A stretch of DNA of 64,000 bases from RZYX01 sp036654375 (GCA_036654375.1 JAVVSD010000002.1:1-64000); one strand, 5' to 3'; shown: positions 36,530-45,709, counted from the stretch's first letter. Made by a program: numbers and translations. Notes: generated from the sequence alone by a model not told the origin.

Positions 36530-37393
36530 TTGAAAATCACTGAAATGCTAAGCAATAAATGCCCTGTTTTTTCTTTTGAAGTTTTTCCTCCAAAAAACGA
36601 TGCACCTTTTGAACCCGTTAAAAATGCTGTACATGAACTCTCAAAAATCAACCCTGATTTTATCAGCGTTACATATGGTGCCGGTGGTGGAACTTCTAAC
36701 AACACACTGGATATTGCATCATACATTCAAAATGAGCTTGGCAATACTGCGTTGGCTCATTTAACCTGTGCATCTTCTTCGCAGCAAGAAATTTGTAACA
36801 TTATAGATATGCTCAAAGCAAATAATATAAATAACATACTTGCACTCAGAGGAGATGTTGGAGCCGACTCTTGCCTGCCAAAGGATAGATATTATGAGCA
36901 TTCATATCAATTAATAAATGAAATAAAAAGCCGTGGAGACTTTTGCATTGGTGGCGCTTGTTATCCAGAGGGTCATGTCGAATGTGAAAACAAGAGCAAG
37001 GACATGGATTATTTAAAGCAAAAGGTTGACTGCGGTGCTGACTTTTTAGTGACTCAGATGTTTTTTGACAACAATGTTCTATATAGTTTTCTATACAGAA
37101 CACTCGCAAATAATATTAATATTCCTGTTTTTGCAGGTGTTATGCCCGTTACCAATAGTAAACAGATAAAACGAATTTGTCAGCTTTCTGGCACAAGTCT
37201 TTCACCAAGATTTAAATCTATAGTTGATAAGTTTGGAGATAATCCGCTTGCACTTAAACAAGCGGGAATTGCATATGCAACTGAACAGATAATAGATCTT
37301 GTTTCTAATGGAGTAAAAGGTATTCACCTTTACACAATGAACAAGCCAGAAGTGGCTCAAAAAATAAGGGAAAACTTATCTGAAATATTATAA
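36530..37393 (+). CDS. metF: 5,10-methylenetetrahydrofolate reductase
   Basis: FAD enzyme giving 5-methyltetrahydrofolate for methionine synthesis. About 287 residues, the usual MetF length. Landmarks: FSFEVFPPKN at the N-terminus, SVTYGAGGG, LALRGDVGAD (about 105-114), GACYPEGH and FLVTQMFFDN (about 175-184). I place the start at TTG 36530 because AGGAG lies 8 nt before it; the frame opens at 36512. Monocistronic between its own promoter and terminator. Confidence 0.93.
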   Translation: MKITEMLSNKCPVFSFEVFPPKNDAPFEPVKNAVHELSKINPDFISVTYGAGGGTSNNTLDIASYIQNELGNTALAHLTCASSSQQEICNIIDMLKANNINNILALRGDVGADSCLPKDRYYEHSYQLINEIKSRGDFCIGGACYPEGHVECENKSKDMDYLKQKVDCGADFLVTQMFFDNNVLYSFLYRTLANNINIPVFAGVMPVTNSKQIKRICQLSGTSLSPRFKSIVDKFGDNPLALKQAGIAYATEQIIDLVSNGVKGIHLYTMNKPEVAQKIRENLSEIL

Positions 37394-37406
37394 ATATTTT
37401 TAAAAA

Positions 37407-37439
37407 TGAAATCCTGAGATATTATTTCTCAGGATTTCA
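37407..37439 (+). terminator. Terminator after metF
   Basis: TGAAATCCTGAGA and its complement form a 13-bp stem with a 7-nt loop, then an AT-rich tract. Confidence 0.85.
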
Positions 37440-37514
37440 ATATTTTATATCAAAGTTAACAATATGTTAAACTATTTTCGACTATATTTGATAGAATAAT
37501 ATAGGGTGAATGTA

Positions 37515-38390
37515 TTGTTTGGATATGTAAGAATTAATAAACCTGAGTTAAAAATTGGCGACTATGATGTTTATAAAGGTGTATACTGCTCGCTTTGTAA
37601 GGAATTAGGGCATAGCTTTGGTTTGTTTTCAAAATTTACTTTAAGCTATGATTTTACTTTTCTTGCCATTCTTAAGATGTCAATAAATGATAAATGTAAT
37701 AAATTTAAAAAATCCCGTTGCAACTTTAACCCGTTTAAAAAGTGTAATTGTTGCGAAAAGGAGAACGAATCGGTTAATTTTTCCGCTAATGTTGCGATAA
37801 TAATGTTGTATTATAAAGTTAAGGACAATATTGATGATGGCGGTTTCTTTAAACGGGCTTTGATGTATTTAATATTACCAATAGTTGCTTTATACCATAA
37901 AAAAGCAAAGCAAAACCTTCCTGACATTAATAATATTGTTTCAAATGCTATGGAACAGCAACGAAAACTTGAAGATGACAAATGTGATAGTATTGATGCT
38001 GCAGCAAATCCAACTTCATATGCACTGGGAGAAATTTTTGCATATGGAGAAACAGATGAACAACAAGCAAGAGTTTTGAAACACTTTGGATATTGTATCG
38101 GTCGTTATGTATATATTATGGATGCAACCGATGACTTACAGGACGACCTTAATGAAGGACAATACAATGCGTTGATACTTTCAAACGGTCTTTCAACTGG
38201 TGACGATGTTAACCCATCACGAGAAAAGGCATACGGTATTATTGACAGAACAATTTCAGAAATCATAAATACCTATGAGCTTTTAAATCTTTTAAGATAT
38301 CATAATATTATTGAAAATATAGTTTATGAAGGGCTTAATCTTGAAAAAGAAAAATTGATTATGAGCAATAAGAAAGAGGTGGATGTATGA
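37515..38390 (+). CDS. DUF5685 family protein
   Basis: A 291-residue protein of the DUF5685 family, recognised by the N-terminus FGYVRINKPELKIGDYDVY and the Cys clusters YCSLCKELG (about residues 26-34), RCNFNPFKKCNCC (about 70-82). A hydrophobic segment lies at about 120-133, and a C-terminal half resembles helical isoprenoid-synthase-like folds (IGRYVYIMDATDDLQDD). Function is unknown. Start TTG 37515 is chosen: AGGGTG is 7 nt upstream and family members begin with MFGYVR. The stop overlaps the J-domain gene start by 4 nt (ATGA). Confidence 0.75.
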   Translation: MFGYVRINKPELKIGDYDVYKGVYCSLCKELGHSFGLFSKFTLSYDFTFLAILKMSINDKCNKFKKSRCNFNPFKKCNCCEKENESVNFSANVAIIMLYYKVKDNIDDGGFFKRALMYLILPIVALYHKKAKQNLPDINNIVSNAMEQQRKLEDDKCDSIDAAANPTSYALGEIFAYGETDEQQARVLKHFGYCIGRYVYIMDATDDLQDDLNEGQYNALILSNGLSTGDDVNPSREKAYGIIDRTISEIINTYELLNLLRYHNIIENIVYEGLNLEKEKLIMSNKKEVDV

Positions 38391-39043
38391 AAAACCCATA
38401 TGAAATCCTTGGAATACCAGATGATGCGAGTAATGAAGAAATAAAAAAAGCATATAAACAATTGGCAAAAAAGTATCATCCTACAAATTTTGACAATAAC
38501 CCCGTTTCTGATGTTGCACAATCTAAAATGAAAGAGCTTAATGATGCCTATGATTTCATTTTGGCTCAAAAAATGAATAGAGAAAACTCTTCATACACTC
38601 AACAAGATACTGAAAACACGGAAAGCCCGTTATATGGTGTACAAACTCAATATCCCGATGTACGAATGCACATAGATAATGACAGGCTTGATGATGCTAT
38701 TACAATTTTAGATGGAATACCTGTAGAAGTTAGAACTGCGGAATGGTTTTATCTTAAAGGTGTTATTCACAAAAAACGAGGCTGGTTAGAAGAGGCTTAT
38801 AATAATTTTAAAATAGCAAACGATATGGACCCGTATAATGATGATTATAAGAATGCAGTTGATGAAATTGCAGGATCGCAAAAAGCAAGAAGTGATTATT
38901 ATGGATATGATAGAGGAAATAACAGAAGGTCAGCAAGAAGCTCAATGGGCAACGGTTGTGGACCATGTGATGTCTGTATGGGTCTTTTTTGCCTTGATTC
39001 ATGCTGTGACTGTTGCGATGGAGATGCTTGCTGTTGCTGTTAA
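38387..39043 (+). CDS. J-domain protein with TPR-like middle and Cys-rich C-terminus; HPD motif altered
   Basis: A 218-residue protein. Residues 1-70 form a J-domain (NPYEILGIPDDASNEEIKKAYKQL), but the HPD motif needed to stimulate DnaK reads HPT (codons CAT CCT ACA). The middle (about 90-165) looks like TPR helices (AEWFYLKGVIHKKRGWLEEAYNNF). The C-terminus is a Cys-rich tail with CGPCDVC and, at the very end, CCDCCDGDACCCC, which could bind metal. It is translationally coupled to DUF5685. Loss of HPD suggests it does not act as an ordinary Hsp70 co-chaperone. Confidence 0.8.
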   Translation: MKNPYEILGIPDDASNEEIKKAYKQLAKKYHPTNFDNNPVSDVAQSKMKELNDAYDFILAQKMNRENSSYTQQDTENTESPLYGVQTQYPDVRMHIDNDRLDDAITILDGIPVEVRTAEWFYLKGVIHKKRGWLEEAYNNFKIANDMDPYNDDYKNAVDEIAGSQKARSDYYGYDRGNNRRSARSSMGNGCGPCDVCMGLFCLDSCCDCCDGDACCCC

Positions 39044-39067
39044 TATAACTTTTACGGAGGTGCAAAA

Positions 39068-39604
39068 TTGAAGAATACTTCTTTGACCGCTCTTGGCGGA
39101 ATTTTAACAGCACTTTCTGTATTTATTATGTTCCTATCAAGTGTTCTTCCGTTTTTGTCTTATACTTTACCAGCACTTGCTGGACTTTTACTTTTAATTA
39201 TTGTTAGGGAAGCCGAAGCAAAATGGGCGGTAATGATTTATGTTGCTGTAAGCATTTTGGTGTTTATTATTGTGCCAAATAAAGAAGCATCAATAATGTA
39301 CATCTTTTTCTTTGGATATTATGTTATAGTTAAGTTTGCTATTGAAAATAAGATATCTTCACCTGCTATATGCTGGGCAATAAAATTACTTATTTTTAAT
39401 ATTTCAGTTGTGCTTGCATATATTGTAATCATTTATGTATTTGCCATTCCTTTTGAAGAGATGGAGGAATATGGTGTATATTCAGTATATATTTTACTTG
39501 GAATGGGAAATTTGACTTTTATTGTTTTCGATTATGCAATTTCAAAGCTTGCAATTTTATATGATAATCGCTGGCACAAATATTTTAAAAAAATATTTAA
39601 ATGA
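39068..39604 (+). CDS. Polytopic membrane protein, unknown function
   Basis: A 178-residue protein with about six hydrophobic spans and a basic C-terminus (HKYFKKIFK). The layout resembles small ECF S-component-like or DUF2232-like proteins, but I cannot assign a family. Start is TTG 39068 with ACGGAGG upstream. Sits 24 nt after the J-domain gene and 10 nt before the AI-2E gene, so probably one operon. Confidence 0.6.
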   Translation: MKNTSLTALGGILTALSVFIMFLSSVLPFLSYTLPALAGLLLLIIVREAEAKWAVMIYVAVSILVFIIVPNKEASIMYIFFFGYYVIVKFAIENKISSPAICWAIKLLIFNISVVLAYIVIIYVFAIPFEEMEEYGVYSVYILLGMGNLTFIVFDYAISKLAILYDNRWHKYFKKIFK

Positions 39605-39614
39605 GAGGCTTATT

Positions 39615-40112
39615 ATGCAATTAAACAACGAAAAGGTTTATGAATTTGTTCAAGAAATCAAAGCTGCAGGAAAAGGACTTTTAAAATCCCAACTAATTTT
39701 ATCTTCAATGACACTAATGGTCATAACTATTGGTCTTACAATTTTTGAAATTAAATATGCGTTTTTGATAGCGATAGGAATTACTCTTGTCGACTTGATA
39801 CCTGTAATCGGTAGTGGCGTTGTTATGCTTCCTTGGGCCGCCTATTTAATGATTTTTGGTGACAATATGGACTTGGGAATTAAAATTGCTCTGCTTTATA
39901 TTGGGCTGTCTGTTGTCCGCGAAATCCTTGAGCCGATTATAAGAGGAAAATCTTTGGGGCTTAGTCCAGTTATGACAGCTGTTTCATGTATTTTAGGATT
40001 TATAATTTTTAATGGAGTTGGATTAATTATAGGTCCGGTGATAGCAATACTGGGGCAAATTGTATATAAAATATTTTACAAAAGGAAAGAAATAACAGAT
40101 GGTCGAGAGTAA
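39615..40112 (+). CDS. Half-length AI-2E family permease
   Basis: A 165-residue protein matching the C-terminal half of AI-2E (DUF20/YtvI) permeases: LIAIGITLVDLIPVIGSGVVMLPWAAYLMIF, REILEPIIRGKSLGLSPV, then GVGLIIGPVIAILGQIVYK. Four hydrophobic spans remain, whereas family members usually have about 350 residues and eight spans. GAGAGGC precedes ATG 39615, so it seems translated. It may be a decayed gene or a stand-alone short form; no N-terminal half is found upstream. Confidence 0.7.
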   Translation: MQLNNEKVYEFVQEIKAAGKGLLKSQLILSSMTLMVITIGLTIFEIKYAFLIAIGITLVDLIPVIGSGVVMLPWAAYLMIFGDNMDLGIKIALLYIGLSVVREILEPIIRGKSLGLSPVMTAVSCILGFIIFNGVGLIIGPVIAILGQIVYKIFYKRKEITDGRE

Positions 40113-40129
40113 TCTCACCATCTTTTTTT
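40097..40129 (+). terminator. Terminator overlapping the end of the AI-2E gene
   Basis: AGATGGT, a one-base bulge, GAGA, a 4-nt loop, TCTC and ACCATCT, then T7. The stem begins in the last codons of the gene. Confidence 0.9.
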
Positions 40130-40137
40130 GCATAATG

Positions 40138-40155
40138 TTGCAAGAAATCTTGCAA
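40138..40155 (+). promoter_or_regulatory. Palindrome upstream of the rpiR-type gene (candidate operator)
   Basis: TTGCAAGA, AA, TCTTGCAA: perfect 8-bp arms. It lies about 30 nt before a TATAAT at 40184-40189, so it is placed to be an operator for the regulator encoded next. The link is inference. Confidence 0.45.
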
Positions 40156-40223
40156 ATTGGTATTGATTTTTTTTATTATTAATTATAATATGTATATAAA
40201 ATAAATATAAATGGGTGGTTTTT

Positions 40224-41102
40224 ATGAGTAGTACATTACTATCTAAAATCCAAAAAATTTATCCTTCACTTTCAAAAAGTCATAAGAGAATTGCCGATTT
40301 TATTCTTGAACACTATGATAAGGCAGCTTTCATGACTGCTGCAACATTAGGTATAACTGTTGATATTAGTGAGTCAACGGTTGTTAGGTTTGCAACTCAG
40401 CTTGGCTATGAGGGTTATCCTGAATTCCAAAAGGGATTACAGGAAATGATAAAAAGTAAGCTAACCGCTATTCAAAGAATGGAAGTAACGAGCGGACGCA
40501 TAGAGGATGACAATGTCCTTGAAAAAGTTTTAACAAGTGATATCGACATGATAAGGTCGACGCTTGAAAATATTTCTAAGCAATCATTTAACGCCGCAGT
40601 TGAAGAAATAAACAATGCTAAAAAAATTTATATTCTTGGCCTAAGAAGTTCTGCGCCACTTGCAAATTTTATAGCATTTTATTTTAAGCTTATCTATGAC
40701 AATGTTGAACTTGTTGAAACAACAAGCCCAAGCGGAATATTTGAGCAGATTTTTAAAATAACCGAAGATGATATTTGTATTGCTATTAGCTTTCCAAGAT
40801 ACTCGAATCAAACTATAAATGCGTTGCAGTTTATTCACAACAAGGGTGCAAAAGTAGTTGCAATTACTGACAGTAAATTTTCACCGATTGCAAAGTATTC
40901 AAATTATATTTTAACTGCAAAGAGTGATATGGCATCTTTTGTTGATTCTCTTGTTGCACCTCTAAGCTTAATCAATGCACTGATTGTTGCTATAACAATG
41001 GGTAAGAAAGAAGTTATAATGAAAAATTTTAGTGAGCTTGAAAGAGTTTGGGAAAAATACCAGGTCTATCAAAAAATGGAGGAAGAATATCCTGATGTCT
41101 AA
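40224..41102 (+). CDS. MurR/RpiR family transcriptional regulator
   Basis: A 292-residue regulator: N-terminal HTH_6 domain (about 1-77; HKRIADFILEHYDKAAFMTAATLG, then SESTVVRFATQLGYEGYPEF) and a SIS sugar-phosphate-binding domain (about 115-250; KIYILGLRSSAPLANFIAFY). Such proteins sense a phosphosugar, and the genes they control are usually nearby, but none of the adjacent genes is sugar-related. ATG 40224 is chosen over GTG 40215 because GGGTGG precedes it. Its end overlaps the next gene by 8 nt. Confidence 0.88.
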   Translation: MSSTLLSKIQKIYPSLSKSHKRIADFILEHYDKAAFMTAATLGITVDISESTVVRFATQLGYEGYPEFQKGLQEMIKSKLTAIQRMEVTSGRIEDDNVLEKVLTSDIDMIRSTLENISKQSFNAAVEEINNAKKIYILGLRSSAPLANFIAFYFKLIYDNVELVETTSPSGIFEQIFKITEDDICIAISFPRYSNQTINALQFIHNKGAKVVAITDSKFSPIAKYSNYILTAKSDMASFVDSLVAPLSLINALIVAITMGKKEVIMKNFSELERVWEKYQVYQKMEEEYPDV

Positions 41103-42327
41103 TAATGTAATCGTTGTTGGCGGTGGTGCAGCAGGTCTAATTGCCGCGGGTATTGCTTCTCAAAACAATAATAAGGTCACTATTATTGAAAGAAATGACA
41201 GAATAGCAAGAAAGCTTATGATTACAGGCAAAGGTCGTTGCAATTTAACAAACGCGTGTTTAACGATTAATGAGCTTATCGACGCAGTGCCAGTTAATGG
41301 TCGTTTTCTTTATAGTTCTTTTTCACAATTTATGCCAACCGACACAATGGAATTATTTGAATGCCTTGGTGTTCCTCTTAAAATTGAAAGAGGGAACAGG
41401 GTTTTTCCTGTATCTGATAAGGCTGTTGACATTGTTGATGCTCTTGACAGATTTATCAAACGAAATGATGTAAAACGAGTTAAAGGTAGAGTTATAGAGC
41501 TTATAATTAAAGACGGTGATGTTGCTGGTGTAAAAACGCAAGATGGTAACAGCTATTTTGCTGATGCAGTCATTGTTGCTACAGGTGGAGTATCATATCC
41601 AGCAACTGGCTCAACAGGTGACGGATATGAACTTGCAAAGCAGGCAGGACATACAATAATCCCGCCTAAACCTTCTCTTGTTCCACTGGAAAGCTCATCT
41701 GAAATTTGCAGGGAACTACAGGGGCTATCACTTAGAAATATTGCAGTAAAAATATTTGACAAAGAAAGTAACAGAGATATTTATTCTGATTTTGGTGAAC
41801 TGCTTTTCACACATTTTGGTGTTTCTGGACCTGTTATTTTAAGTGCAAGTTCACATATAAAAGATATTAAGAATGACAAATATGAGTTGCTAATTGATTT
41901 AAAACCTGCTTTGACTGAAGAACAGTTGGATTTAAGGATTCAAAGAGATTTTTTAAAAAATTCTAACAAGGAATTTTCAAATTCGCTTGGGGCTTTATTG
42001 CCACAAAAAATGATACCGATTGTAATCGAACTTTCAAAAATACCAGCAGAAATCAAAACCAATCAAATCACTCGTGAGATGCGTTATGATTTAGTTAAGT
42101 TAATTAAAGAATTCAAAATTCCAATAAGTGCATTCAGACCAATTAAGGAGGCAGTTATAACTTCTGGGGGTATCAAAACATCTGAAATCAATCCCAAAAA
42201 TATGCAGTCAAAGCTAATGCCGTCACTGTATTTTGCGGGTGAAATTATTGATGTTGATGCATATACAGGCGGATATAATTTACAAATTGCGTTTTCCACA
42301 GGTTATCTTGCTGGAAAATCGGTGTAA
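41095..42327 (+). CDS. NAD(P)/FAD-dependent oxidoreductase (HI0933/YhiN family)
   Basis: A 410-residue flavoprotein: FAD-binding VVGGGAAGLIAAGIA at the N-terminus, MITGKGRCNLTN (about 43-54, family signature), VATGGVSYPATGSTGDGYELA, and C-terminal FAGEIIDVDAYTGGYNLQIAFSTG. The HI0933-like family has no agreed substrate. ATG 41095 lies inside the end of the RpiR gene with GGAGGA upstream. Eleven nt separate it from cmk. Confidence 0.9.
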   Translation: MSNNVIVVGGGAAGLIAAGIASQNNNKVTIIERNDRIARKLMITGKGRCNLTNACLTINELIDAVPVNGRFLYSSFSQFMPTDTMELFECLGVPLKIERGNRVFPVSDKAVDIVDALDRFIKRNDVKRVKGRVIELIIKDGDVAGVKTQDGNSYFADAVIVATGGVSYPATGSTGDGYELAKQAGHTIIPPKPSLVPLESSSEICRELQGLSLRNIAVKIFDKESNRDIYSDFGELLFTHFGVSGPVILSASSHIKDIKNDKYELLIDLKPALTEEQLDLRIQRDFLKNSNKEFSNSLGALLPQKMIPIVIELSKIPAEIKTNQITREMRYDLVKLIKEFKIPISAFRPIKEAVITSGGIKTSEINPKNMQSKLMPSLYFAGEIIDVDAYTGGYNLQIAFSTGYLAGKSV

Positions 42328-42338
42328 GGGGATTCATA

Positions 42339-43007
42339 ATGATAAATATTGCTATTGATGGTCCTGCAGGGGCTGGAAAAAGTACAATTGCAAAAAATGT
42401 TGCAAAAAATCTTGGCTACATTTATGTGGACACAGGAGCACTTTATAGAACTGTTGGACTCTATGTGCTAAGAAAAAAATTTGACACTAAGAATGCAGAA
42501 ACGGTCACAAGCCTTCTAAAAGAAATGAAAGTTGAACTTAAGTTTATTAATGGAACACAACGAGTATATTTAAATGGTGAGGATGTTTCTGAAGAAATAA
42601 GAACACCGGAGGCTTCAATGGCAGCTTCAAATGTATCTGCAATATCGTCTGTTAGAAATTTTCTTTTTGCTCTTCAGCAGGATATAGCTCAAAATAATAA
42701 TTGTATTATGGATGGAAGAGATATTGGTACTGTTGTTTTGCCAAATGCACAAGTTAAAATATTTTTAACAGCATCAGTTGAAGAAAGAGCCAAAAGAAGA
42801 TATTTAGAGCTTGTTGATAAAGGAATGAAAGTAGTTTTTGAAGATGTAATCGAGGAAATGAAGCAAAGAGATTATCAGGATTCACACAGAAAAATCGCAC
42901 CTTTAAGGCCTGCACAGGATGCAGTTATATTAGATACTACTAACGAATCATTGCAACAAGTACTATCAGATATAGAAATAATTGTGGAGGAAAAAACTCA
43001 TGGCTAA
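42339..43007 (+). CDS. cmk: Cytidylate kinase
   Basis: Phosphorylates CMP and dCMP. 222 residues with the P-loop DGPAGAGKST (about 6-15), the CMP-binding MDGRDIGTVVLPNA (about 125-138), and RRYLEL and QRDYQDSHRKIAPLRPA. Overlaps plsC by 8 nt. The cmk-plsC-ispH-S1 order is common in Clostridia. Confidence 0.96.
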   Translation: MINIAIDGPAGAGKSTIAKNVAKNLGYIYVDTGALYRTVGLYVLRKKFDTKNAETVTSLLKEMKVELKFINGTQRVYLNGEDVSEEIRTPEASMAASNVSAISSVRNFLFALQQDIAQNNNCIMDGRDIGTVVLPNAQVKIFLTASVEERAKRRYLELVDKGMKVVFEDVIEEMKQRDYQDSHRKIAPLRPAQDAVILDTTNESLQQVLSDIEIIVEEKTHG

Positions 43008-43662
43008 AGACTATAATTTTGACTATAATAAGAAAATAAAAAGTAAAAAGGGATTCTCGTATAAATTTTGGGTGCCTCTTGCTCATTTTATAACTTTCTG
43101 TAAGTTTAAAGAAATAAAAATGTATGGTCTTGAAAATATGCCACTTGATGGGGGCTTCATACTGGCGCCAAACCATGTTAGCTGGTTTGATCCAATAACC
43201 ATTGGAGCAAATGGAAAAAGAGATATGCACTTTATGACTAAAGATGAACACTTTAGCCATTGGTATATGCGAATATTGCTTCCATTTTTTAATGGATTTC
43301 CTGTAAATCGTGGTGGGGCTGATAAGTCTGCTCTTGAATATGCAATTAGAGTTGTTAAAGAAGGACATATTCTTTGCATCTTTCCAGAGGGTACAAGGTC
43401 AAAAACTTATGACAGACCTAAAAAAGGAAAATCAGGAGTTGCTCTGATTGCAAGAGAAGCAAATGCTGATGTTATGCCAGTTTCAATCCACAGAGAAATA
43501 ACAGATAAAAATAGACCTAAAATTATTGTTCGTTTTGGCGAAATGATTAAGCATGAGGAACTTGGTTTTTCAGAAACTATTGTCCGTTCCGAGCTTAAAT
43601 GTGCTACAAATCTTATTATGGAAAGAATTGGTGAGTTATGGGACAAAGACGATGTGAAATAA
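43000..43662 (+). CDS. plsC: 1-acyl-sn-glycerol-3-phosphate acyltransferase
   Basis: A 220-residue lysophosphatidate acyltransferase for phospholipid synthesis at the membrane. Motif I NHVSWFDP (about 55-62, the HX4D catalytic dyad), motif III FPEGTRS (about 128-134) and a conserved VMPVSIH. The start at ATG 43000 is used because GGAGGA precedes it; the frame opens at GTG 42982. Overlaps ispH-S1 by 25 nt at the end. Confidence 0.94.
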   Translation: MAKDYNFDYNKKIKSKKGFSYKFWVPLAHFITFCKFKEIKMYGLENMPLDGGFILAPNHVSWFDPITIGANGKRDMHFMTKDEHFSHWYMRILLPFFNGFPVNRGGADKSALEYAIRVVKEGHILCIFPEGTRSKTYDRPKKGKSGVALIAREANADVMPVSIHREITDKNRPKIIVRFGEMIKHEELGFSETIVRSELKCATNLIMERIGELWDKDDVK

Positions 43663-45665
43663 TAGTTGCCAAAACTTCTGGCTTTTGTTTTGGTGTCAGA
43701 AGAGCGATTAATACTGTTGTTGAATCACTTGAACATAATGATAATGTCTACACTTTAGGTCCCATAGTTCATAATAATAGTGTTGTAGAATACTTGGAGA
43801 AAAAAGGCGTTAGGGTTATTGATACTCCTTCACAAGCTCCAGAGGGTTCAACTGTTGTAATAAGAGCTCATGGGGTGACAAAAGCTGTGCTAAATGAGCT
43901 TGATAAAAATGGCATTCATCATAAGGATGCAACTTGCCCAATTGTCCGAAAGCTGCAACAAATAGTTGATAAAAAAGCTAATGAAGGATATGTTATTTTT
44001 ATTGCAGGTGATAAAAATCACCCAGAAATAATTGGTGTTATCAGTGATGCAACTGGTGAATATTATACATTCAAAAATATAGAAGAGCTTGACAAAATAA
44101 TTTGTGATTATCCAGAATTGGTCAATAAGGACATATTTGTTGTTTCTCAAACAACTTTTAGCATTAAAGAATGGCAAGAGTGTATAAAAAAGATAAAATT
44201 AGTATATACAAATGCTACAATTTTTGATACAATATGTGGTGCAACCGAAGAAAAACAAAAAGAAGCTGTCGAAATTTCAAAGAAATGTGATTTAATTTTA
44301 GTTATTGGTTCACATAATAGTGCAAACACTAATAAGCTTAAAGAAGCTTGTGAAGCAAATTGCGCTGCCTATCTTGTTGAAGATTCAAGTGCTCTTAAAG
44401 ACATTGATTTTTCAGGTTGTTCTTGTGTAGGTATTACTGCGGGAGCATCAACTCCTGATAGTATAATAAAGGAGGTTCTTGATTCTATGTCCGAGTTGTT
44501 AAATGAAAAAGCGGAAGTAGTAAAAGCGGAGGAAGTAACCGCTTCTGATTCTGAAGAAATGAGCTTTGCCGAAGCTCTTGAGGAATCACTTAAAAGTATG
44601 AATTCAGACCAGAAAATTAAAGGTGTTATTGTTGGAATTTCACCTAATGAAATTCAGGTTGATATAGGAAGGAAGCACGCTGGATACATTCCTTACAATG
44701 AATACAGTTATGATATAACTGTTGACCCTGCAACGGATGCTAAGGTTGGCGACGAAATTGATGTTATAATAATGAAAACCAATGATGCCGAAGGAACTGT
44801 TATGCTTTCTAAGCGTCGTGTTGATTCCGCTAATGCGTGGAATGATATCATAGTAGCAAATGAAGAGGACACTGTTGTTGATGGGGTTATAACTGAAGTT
44901 ATTAAAGGCGGAGTGCTTGCAACAACAAAGGGTGGAATTCGAGTGTTCATTCCTGCTTCACTTGCAACAGCTTCAAAAAGTGATTCACTTGATGACCTTC
45001 TTCGTACAAAGGTTTCCTTTAAAATTATTGAAGTAAATAAACCTCGCAGAAGAGCTGTTGGTTCAATTAAGGCTGTTCTTAAGGAGTTTCGTAAGGAGTC
45101 CGAAGAAAAGTTCTGGAGCGAAGCACAGGTTGGACAGGTTTATACAGGAATTGTTAAGTCAATGACAAGCTATGGCGCCTTTGTTGACATCGGTGGTATT
45201 GATGGTATGATTCATATTTCTGAGTTATCTTGGAAGCGTATAAAGCATCCTTCAGAAGTTCTTAATATTGGCGATACAGTAGAAGTGTTCATTAAATCAC
45301 TTGATAATAAAAAAATATCACTTGGCTATAAAAAAGCGCAGGATAACCCATGGGAAATCCTTAAAAGCACTTATGCTGTCAATGATGTTATCACAACAAA
45401 AATTGTTGGAATGACAAGCTTTGGCGCATTTGCCCAAGTTATTCCTGGCATTGATGGACTTATACATATTTCACAGATAGCTGACAGGCATATTGAAAAG
45501 CCTCAAGAGGTTCTTTCAGTTGGTGAAGAGATTACAGCTAAAATCACAGAGATTGATTTTGATAAAAAGCGTGTAAGCCTTTCTATTCGTGCCTTGATAA
45601 GTGAGAGTGACGAAAGTTCACAATCAGCTACGGAACAAACCTCAGAGGAATCAACAGATAAATAA
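43638..45665 (+). CDS. ispH: Bifunctional IspH (HMBPP reductase) / ribosomal protein S1-like fusion
   Basis: A 675-residue fusion. The N-terminal half (about 1-285) is IspH, which makes IPP and DMAPP from HMBPP with a 4Fe-4S cluster; the three ligand cysteines are at about residues 17 (GFCFG), 98 (TCP) and 199 (ICG), and the His motifs are present. After an acidic linker come four S1 RNA-binding repeats (about 325-395, 410-485, 500-575 and 585-655; the last two have the typical YGAFVDI and HISEL motifs). This fusion is known in Clostridia and replaces separate ispH and rpsA. The gene overlaps plsC by 25 nt. Confidence 0.95.
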   Translation: MGQRRCEIIVAKTSGFCFGVRRAINTVVESLEHNDNVYTLGPIVHNNSVVEYLEKKGVRVIDTPSQAPEGSTVVIRAHGVTKAVLNELDKNGIHHKDATCPIVRKLQQIVDKKANEGYVIFIAGDKNHPEIIGVISDATGEYYTFKNIEELDKIICDYPELVNKDIFVVSQTTFSIKEWQECIKKIKLVYTNATIFDTICGATEEKQKEAVEISKKCDLILVIGSHNSANTNKLKEACEANCAAYLVEDSSALKDIDFSGCSCVGITAGASTPDSIIKEVLDSMSELLNEKAEVVKAEEVTASDSEEMSFAEALEESLKSMNSDQKIKGVIVGISPNEIQVDIGRKHAGYIPYNEYSYDITVDPATDAKVGDEIDVIIMKTNDAEGTVMLSKRRVDSANAWNDIIVANEEDTVVDGVITEVIKGGVLATTKGGIRVFIPASLATASKSDSLDDLLRTKVSFKIIEVNKPRRRAVGSIKAVLKEFRKESEEKFWSEAQVGQVYTGIVKSMTSYGAFVDIGGIDGMIHISELSWKRIKHPSEVLNIGDTVEVFIKSLDNKKISLGYKKAQDNPWEILKSTYAVNDVITTKIVGMTSFGAFAQVIPGIDGLIHISQIADRHIEKPQEVLSVGEEITAKITEIDFDKKRVSLSIRALISESDESSQSATEQTSEESTDK

Positions 45666-45673
45666 TTACTGTG

Positions 45674-45704
45674 AAAACTGCCTCTGAATGAGGCAGTTTT
45701 TTGT
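45674..45704 (+). terminator. Terminator after ispH-S1
   Basis: AAAACTGCCTC, 5-nt loop, GAGGCAGTTTT, then further T. Confidence 0.92.
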
Positions 45705-45709
45705 CAATG

